Source of the DNA: Candidatus Atribacter alterifermentans
GTDB lineage: Bacteria > Atribacterota > Atribacteria > Atribacterales > Atribacteraceae
NCBI GenBank assembly: GCA_012517635.1
Contig: JAAYUP010000456.1
Location: 1 to 10,577 of the forward strand
Length of the DNA stretch: 10,577 nucleotides
Direction: 5' to 3'
The notes under the pieces were generated by a model. It searched no databases, was not told the DNA's origin, and was given only the letters and a program-made list of their open reading frames with translations. Position 1 is the stretch's first letter; each line of letters begins with the position of its first letter. The translations under genes and the position numbers were made by a program. This document shows positions 6,948 through 10,577 of this stretch, piece by piece.

Positions 6948-6987
6948 TCGATAAATTTTTTTCATGGTTAACATGGAGGAAGAAATG

Positions 6988-8316
6988 ATGATAGGAAAAA
7001 TTTTTCATGGGGGTATTCATCCTCCGACATTTAAAGATTTGACAGCACAAAAGCCGATTAAAAAATTTTCCTCTCCAGAAAAAGTGTATCTTCCCCTTCT
7101 TCAACATACTGGAACTCCCCTTCAACCATTAGTCAAAAAAGGTGATTTGGTCAAAAGAGGTCAGAAAATTGCCGATGCCGATGCTTTTATTACAGCACCT
7201 CTTCATTCACCTATTGCCGGAAAGATTTTAGGGATTGAAGAATGGCCGCATCCAAATCGAGGAAAATTTGAAGCAATAATTATTGAGAATAATGGTACAC
7301 AGGAAGTTGAAATAGTTGGGGTTCTGTCTCAAGAAGAAATGGAACAAATGGATCCGAAAAGCATCCAGAATTGGATTCGAGAAGGGGGCTTTGTTGGCTT
7401 AGGAGGTGCAGCTTTTCCAACTCATGTAAAAGTGAGCCCTCCTACCGGGAAAAAAATTGATACCTTGCTTATCAACGGGGCAGAGTGTGAACCTTTTATT
7501 ACCTGTGATCATCGAGTCATGTTGGAACGAACTGATTTTATTTTGACCGGTGCTTACCTTTTGGCTCGGGCTTGTGGAGCTCAAAAAATTATATTTGGTA
7601 TTGAAAAAAATAAGCAAGATTGTATAGAAAAAATAAATAAGAGTATTCATAATTTCCCACTTCCTACCCAGATTTTTCCCCTTCCTGTTTTGTATCCTCA
7701 AGGTTCAGAAAAACATCTCATCTTAACCATATTAGGGAAAGAAGTGCCACCGGGAGGCTTGCCACTTGATGTTCAGGTGGTGGTGAGTAATGTACAAACT
7801 GCCTGGGCGATCGGACGGAAAGCCCAAGAGGGGCTTCCGTTAATTGAGAGGGTTATCACACTCACTGGTGATTCTCTCAATAATCCGGAAAATCTTGATG
7901 TTCCAATTGGAGTCCGTTTATTAGATTTGATCGATTTTTGTGGAGGTTTTCAGGTTCCTCCTGAAAAGATTATTATGGGTGGACCGATGACTGGCATAGC
8001 CCAAGTTTCCTTGGATGTGCCAGTCGTGAAGGGAACCTCAGGTTTTGTTTTTTTAAGAAAAAATATTCTAAAAGAAGAGTATTCCTGTATACGTTGTGGA
8101 CGGTGTGTTGATCACTGTCCAATGTATCTTCTGCCAACCGATTTAGTTCGATATGCTGAGTATGGAGATTTTGAGGAAGCTAAAAAACAAAGAGCTCTTG
8201 ATTGTGTAGAGTGTGGAAGTTGTTCTTTTGTTTGTCCTGCCGGGATACCGATAACCCATTACATCAAAATCGCTAAAGCAGAAATTCTTCTTCGGGCGAA
8301 GAAAGGAGGGAAATAA
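6988..8316 (+). CDS. rnfC: Rnf complex subunit RnfC (NADH-binding, iron-sulfur)
   Basis: Peripheral subunit of the Rnf ferredoxin:NAD+ oxidoreductase, the site of NADH/NAD+ and FMN binding, at the cytoplasmic face. Start set at ATG 6988, 7 nt after GGAGGA (6975-6980), giving 442 residues; ATG 6985 is only 4 nt from it, and the ATG at 6964 would precede the site. N-terminal FHGGIHPP is a family hallmark, followed by the barrel-sandwich region. The flavin/nucleotide domain shows GLGGAAFPTHVK (about 137-148) and NGAECEPFITCDHR (163-176). A SLBB-like region follows, then two [4Fe-4S] ferredoxin-type motifs: CIRCGRCVDHC (367, 370, 373, 377) and CVECGSCSFVC (406, 409, 412, 416), each followed by Pro. 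The length resembles Thermotoga/Firmicutes RnfC rather than the longer proteobacterial forms. First gene of the rnf cluster; rnfD starts 1 nt after its stop. Confidence 0.96.
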   Translation: MIGKIFHGGIHPPTFKDLTAQKPIKKFSSPEKVYLPLLQHTGTPLQPLVKKGDLVKRGQKIADADAFITAPLHSPIAGKILGIEEWPHPNRGKFEAIIIENNGTQEVEIVGVLSQEEMEQMDPKSIQNWIREGGFVGLGGAAFPTHVKVSPPTGKKIDTLLINGAECEPFITCDHRVMLERTDFILTGAYLLARACGAQKIIFGIEKNKQDCIEKINKSIHNFPLPTQIFPLPVLYPQGSEKHLILTILGKEVPPGGLPLDVQVVVSNVQTAWAIGRKAQEGLPLIERVITLTGDSLNNPENLDVPIGVRLLDLIDFCGGFQVPPEKIIMGGPMTGIAQVSLDVPVVKGTSGFVFLRKNILKEEYSCIRCGRCVDHCPMYLLPTDLVRYAEYGDFEEAKKQRALDCVECGSCSFVCPAGIPITHYIKIAKAEILLRAKKGGK

Positions 8317-8317
8317 A

Positions 8318-9313
8318 ATGGAAGAACTGCGTTTTTTCCAAACCCCGGCACCACATTTAAAAAGTCCCGTTACTGTTCCAAGAATCATGTTCATGGTGGT
8401 TGTAGCTTTGATTCCTGCAACGGTTTGGGGAATTTATTTTTTTAGTCCTCAGCTCACACTTCCACCTCTTATAATTTGTATTATGAGTTGTCTTTTTTTT
8501 GAGTGGTTTGATTGTAAAATTTTTAAGAAACCAGTGACCATAAAAGATGGGAGTGCTTTAGTGACAGGTCTTTTACTTGGATTATCTCTTCCCCCTGGTT
8601 CACCTTTTTGGATCGCTATTGCGGGAGGAGGGATAGCTATAATTTTAGGAAAACAGATGTTTGGGGGGTTAGGTCAAAATATTTTCAATCCAGCCTTGGT
8701 TGGTCGAGCAGTTCTGCTTATTTCTTGGCCGAAACTCATGACTTCCTGGTCTGCCAAAACTCCATTTGCTTTCCCTCGCATTGAACAAGGATTAGTCGCT
8801 ATACCTCAAGGAATTGATGTGGTTACAACCCCAACAGCATTAACATTTACGAAGGAATACGGATTTCAGATTCTTTCGCAATTTGAACCACATTTACTTT
8901 GGAGACTTTTTGTTGGAACCGTTCCTGGAAGTATCGGCGAAACTTCGGTTTTATTTCTCCTCATCGGTTATTTCTTTCTTTTGGGGTTAGGAATCGTAAA
9001 ATGGGATGTTCCGCTCTTTTTTCTTATTGGCCTTTCCTGTGTAGCCCTCATCACTGGTCAAAATCCCATCTATCACCTTCTTGCCGGAGGGGCGATTATG
9101 GGTGCTTGCTTTATGGCCAACGATTATACGACCTCACCACTCTCATTTAAAGGTAGAATCATATTTGGCTTTGGTGCGGGAGCAATTACCTGTATTATTA
9201 GAATTTTAGGTGGTTATCCCGAAGGGGTAACCTTCGGGATTTTAGTCATGAATGCAGTTGTCCCCCTTCTGGATAAATTATTACCAAGACGTTTTGGGGT
9301 GAAGCAATCATGA
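8318..9313 (+). CDS. rnfD: Rnf complex membrane subunit RnfD (covalent flavin)
   Basis: Integral membrane subunit (331 residues) that carries a covalently bound FMN in the Na+/H+-pumping electron path. Roughly nine to ten hydrophobic segments can be read, from about 22-42 to 302-316. Conserved pieces include KDGSALVTGLLLGLSLPPGSP (76-96), GKQMFGGLGQNIFNPALVGRA (111-131) and NDYTTSPLSFKGR (268-280). At 167-175 the sequence is DVVTTPTAL, where the flavinylated Thr of RnfD/NqrB sits in an S/T-G-A-T-P-L type site; the likely residue is T173, with Pro and Ala in the opposite order to the usual ATPL. GYPEGVTFGILVMN (299-312) is another family signature, and its DNA forms a hairpin. AAAGGAGG (8302-8309) is 8 nt before the ATG; the stop overlaps the rnfG start (ATGA). 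Confidence 0.95.
   Translation: MEELRFFQTPAPHLKSPVTVPRIMFMVVVALIPATVWGIYFFSPQLTLPPLIICIMSCLFFEWFDCKIFKKPVTIKDGSALVTGLLLGLSLPPGSPFWIAIAGGGIAIILGKQMFGGLGQNIFNPALVGRAVLLISWPKLMTSWSAKTPFAFPRIEQGLVAIPQGIDVVTTPTALTFTKEYGFQILSQFEPHLLWRLFVGTVPGSIGETSVLFLLIGYFFLLGLGIVKWDVPLFFLIGLSCVALITGQNPIYHLLAGGAIMGACFMANDYTTSPLSFKGRIIFGFGAGAITCIIRILGGYPEGVTFGILVMNAVVPLLDKLLPRRFGVKQS
9216..9243 (+). terminator. Terminator-like hairpin inside rnfD
   Basis: ATCCCGAAGG (9216-9225) and CCTTCGGGAT (9231-9240) form a perfect 10-bp inverted repeat with a 5-nt loop (GGTAA), followed by TTT (9241-9243). The stem is GC-rich and the layout is that of an intrinsic terminator, but it sits in the coding region about 70 bp before the rnfD stop, and the U-run is short, so it may only attenuate or stabilise mRNA ends. 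Confidence 0.4.
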
Positions 9314-9879
9314 AACCACAATTGAAAATTTCTCTTACCTTAGCGGTTGTATGTGCTATTGCGGCTGCTTCCTTAGCTGCAGTCAATCAGGTGACACAAA
9401 AAGCGATTGCGATAAACAGTTTAAAAGAACTTGAGGATTCCTTGAAAATAGTCTATCCCATAGCTGATCGTTTTGAGTTGGAGGAGATTCCAGGACGAAA
9501 GGTGAGTTCTGAGACAGAAAACCAGGATTTTAATATCATTGATCAATATCAAGCTTACCAAGGTGACCAAAAAATTGGGAAAGTGTATCGGGTAGGTGCC
9601 AAAGGATATGGTGGTCAAATTCTATTATTAATCGCAATATCAACTCAAACCAATACTATGGTTGGAATGAGGGTCTTAGAGCATCAAGAAACTCCAGGTT
9701 TGGGTTCGGAGATCACTAGTTCGCATTTTCAAGAACAATTTCAAAACAAACCATTAACCGATTCTTTCGAACTCAATCGCGATATTCAAGCTTTGTCTGG
9801 CGCAACAATATCTTCCCGAGCGGTTATTCGCGCTTGCCAAGGGGTTTTGTCGGAGTTGGGAAAGGAGGCCGATCAATGA
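9310..9879 (+). CDS. rnfG: Rnf complex subunit RnfG (covalent flavin)
   Basis: Membrane-anchored FMN-binding subunit of Rnf, with an N-terminal membrane helix at about 7-26 and the bulk of the 189 residues outside the cytoplasm. It contains the FMN-binding domain motifs GAKGYGGQILLLIAI (about 96-110), the RVLEHQETPGLGSEI segment (121-135), and the flavinylation site LSGATISSRAV (162-172) with T166 in SGAT as the phosphoester-linked residue. Flavin transferase (ApbE) attaches FMN to this site in known Rnf; an apbE gene is not in the window. The ATG overlaps the rnfD stop (ATGA), with GGGGTGA about 6 nt upstream, and the stop overlaps rnfE in the same way, so the genes form one translationally coupled operon. 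Confidence 0.96.
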   Translation: MKPQLKISLTLAVVCAIAAASLAAVNQVTQKAIAINSLKELEDSLKIVYPIADRFELEEIPGRKVSSETENQDFNIIDQYQAYQGDQKIGKVYRVGAKGYGGQILLLIAISTQTNTMVGMRVLEHQETPGLGSEITSSHFQEQFQNKPLTDSFELNRDIQALSGATISSRAVIRACQGVLSELGKEADQ

Positions 9880-10475
9880 AACAGTTTTGGTTTTATTTTA
9901 AAAACGGGATAATCGGAGAAAACCCAGTTTTACGTCTCATGATAGGGCTCTGTTCGGTTTTAGCAGTTTCAGTAAAAGTCGAGAACTGTCTTGCTATGGG
10001 GGCTGCGGTCATTTTTGTATTGACCTGCTCCAGTATGGTCATATCTATTTTACGAAAAGTAATTCCTGACCAAGTTAGAATTCCAATTTTTATTGTGGTT
10101 ATTTCAACTTTTACCACTATTGTCGATTTGGTTATGAAAGCCTATCTCCCACCTTTATCCAAAGCCATGGGGGTTTTTATTCCCTTAATTGTAGTCAATT
10201 GTATCATTATGGCACGTGCTGAGGCTTTTGCATCCCGAAAGCCGCTCATCCCTTCGATAGCCGATGCTTTGGGAATGGGAATCGGATATACGCTGGTTAT
10301 TACTGCCATTGGAGTGGTTCGTGAGTTATTTGGGTATGGTTCGATCCTCTCCATACCAATCTTACCCGAAACATATCAAAACATGATGTTTATGATTCTT
10401 CCTCCGGGAGCTTTCCTCTTGATAGGAATTTACATTGGGATACTCAATCATGTATCAAGGAGGACGAATAAATGA
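9876..10475 (+). CDS. rnfE: Rnf complex membrane subunit RnfE
   Basis: Integral membrane subunit of Rnf, homologous to RnfA and NqrD/NqrE, with about six hydrophobic helices in 199 residues. Start chosen at ATG 9876: AAAGGAGG (9861-9868) is 7 nt upstream and the ATG overlaps the rnfG stop (ATGA); the upstream TTG at 9834 would add 14 residues read from within rnfG. Family features: NGIIGENPVLRLMIGLCSVLAVS (10-32) with C26, and NCIIMARAEAFASRKP (108-123) with C109. In known Rnf/Nqr these two cysteines, with the pair in RnfA, hold the intramembrane [2Fe-2S] cluster. The downstream gene starts inside its stop codon. Confidence 0.95.
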   Translation: MKQFWFYFKNGIIGENPVLRLMIGLCSVLAVSVKVENCLAMGAAVIFVLTCSSMVISILRKVIPDQVRIPIFIVVISTFTTIVDLVMKAYLPPLSKAMGVFIPLIVVNCIIMARAEAFASRKPLIPSIADALGMGIGYTLVITAIGVVRELFGYGSILSIPILPETYQNMMFMILPPGAFLLIGIYIGILNHVSRRTNK

Positions 10476-10577
10476 ATGTAACCTTTGTTGACCTCTTTAA
10501 GATAATTATCAGCGCAGCTTTTATCGAAAATATCCTTTTAGCCAGATATATCGGTTTATGCCCTTATATTGGCATGT
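10472..10577 (+). CDS. rnfA: Rnf complex membrane subunit RnfA, cut by the right edge
   Basis: Only the first 35 residues are visible. ATG 10472 overlaps the rnfE stop (ATGA) and has AAGGAGG (10457-10463) 8 nt upstream. The N-terminal stretch, with FIENILLARYIGLCPYIGM, matches the RnfA pattern ENFVLSRFLGICPFLGV; C30 is the expected cluster-ligand cysteine. Together with RnfE it forms the membrane core. Gene order C-D-G-E-A predicts rnfB just beyond the window. Identity rests on the motif and position, since most of the protein is missing. Confidence 0.93.
   Translation, partial: MNVTFVDLFKIIISAAFIENILLARYIGLCPYIGM

Noticed and set aside
6940..6962. AAATTT-N7-AAATTT followed by a T run at the accC stop, resembling a weak terminator
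   Set aside because: The stem is only A-T pairs and would be unstable; the T run is there, but I would not call a terminator from it.
7399..7701. A 100-codon minus-strand open frame inside rnfC
   Set aside because: It lies entirely opposite conserved rnfC sequence, with composition typical of an antisense shadow.

Overview
The window is an AT-rich (roughly 40% G+C by eye), densely coded piece of a bacterial chromosome with eleven protein genes, two of them cut by the window edges. No tRNA, rRNA, CRISPR array, insertion sequence or phage gene was seen. The gene set (phenylacetate-CoA ligase, branched-chain aminotransferase, HflK/HflC, KtrB/TrkH-type K+ channel, biotin carboxylase, Rnf complex) and the Rnf gene order C-D-G-E-A suggest an anaerobic, probably fermentative bacterium. 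Arg codons are a mix of CGN and AGR, and spelling is uniform throughout. Atribacterota, Thermotogota-like or Firmicutes-like lineages are all possible; the sequence alone does not decide this.

Layout: 1-649 (minus) is the N-terminal half of a PaaK-type aryl-CoA ligase, cut by the left edge. A 163-bp divergent promoter region (650-812) separates it from a two-gene plus-strand unit, ilvE plus a small AhpD/carboxymuconolactone-decarboxylase-like CxxC protein, joined by an ATGA overlap and closed by a hairpin at 2098-2136. The minus-strand pair hflK-hflC (4026 to 2145) converges on that hairpin. Divergent from hflK lies a ktrB/trkH gene (4157-5530), then an orphan biotin carboxylase gene (about 5601-6947), and then the rnf cluster rnfC-rnfD-rnfG-rnfE-rnfA, which runs off the right edge. 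rnfB would be expected next.

How they fit: Rnf couples electron transfer between reduced ferredoxin and NAD+ to Na+ or H+ pumping. Transamination (IlvE) and aryl-CoA formation or use (PaaK) are compatible with amino-acid fermentation, in which 2-oxoacid oxidation supplies the reduced ferredoxin. KtrB and HflKC are membrane genes with separate jobs (K+ uptake; control of FtsH proteolysis), without their usual partners KtrA and FtsH in view. The biotin carboxylase has no biotin carrier or carboxyltransferase gene beside it here.

I found no convincing undescribed system; most of the window is recognisable core or energy metabolism. The best items for a second look are a strong terminator-like hairpin inside the 3' end of rnfD, the orphan biotin carboxylase next to rnf, the coupled ilvE/CxxC-protein pair, a small palindrome over the ilvE -10 box, and predicted very short leaders on two minus-strand genes.
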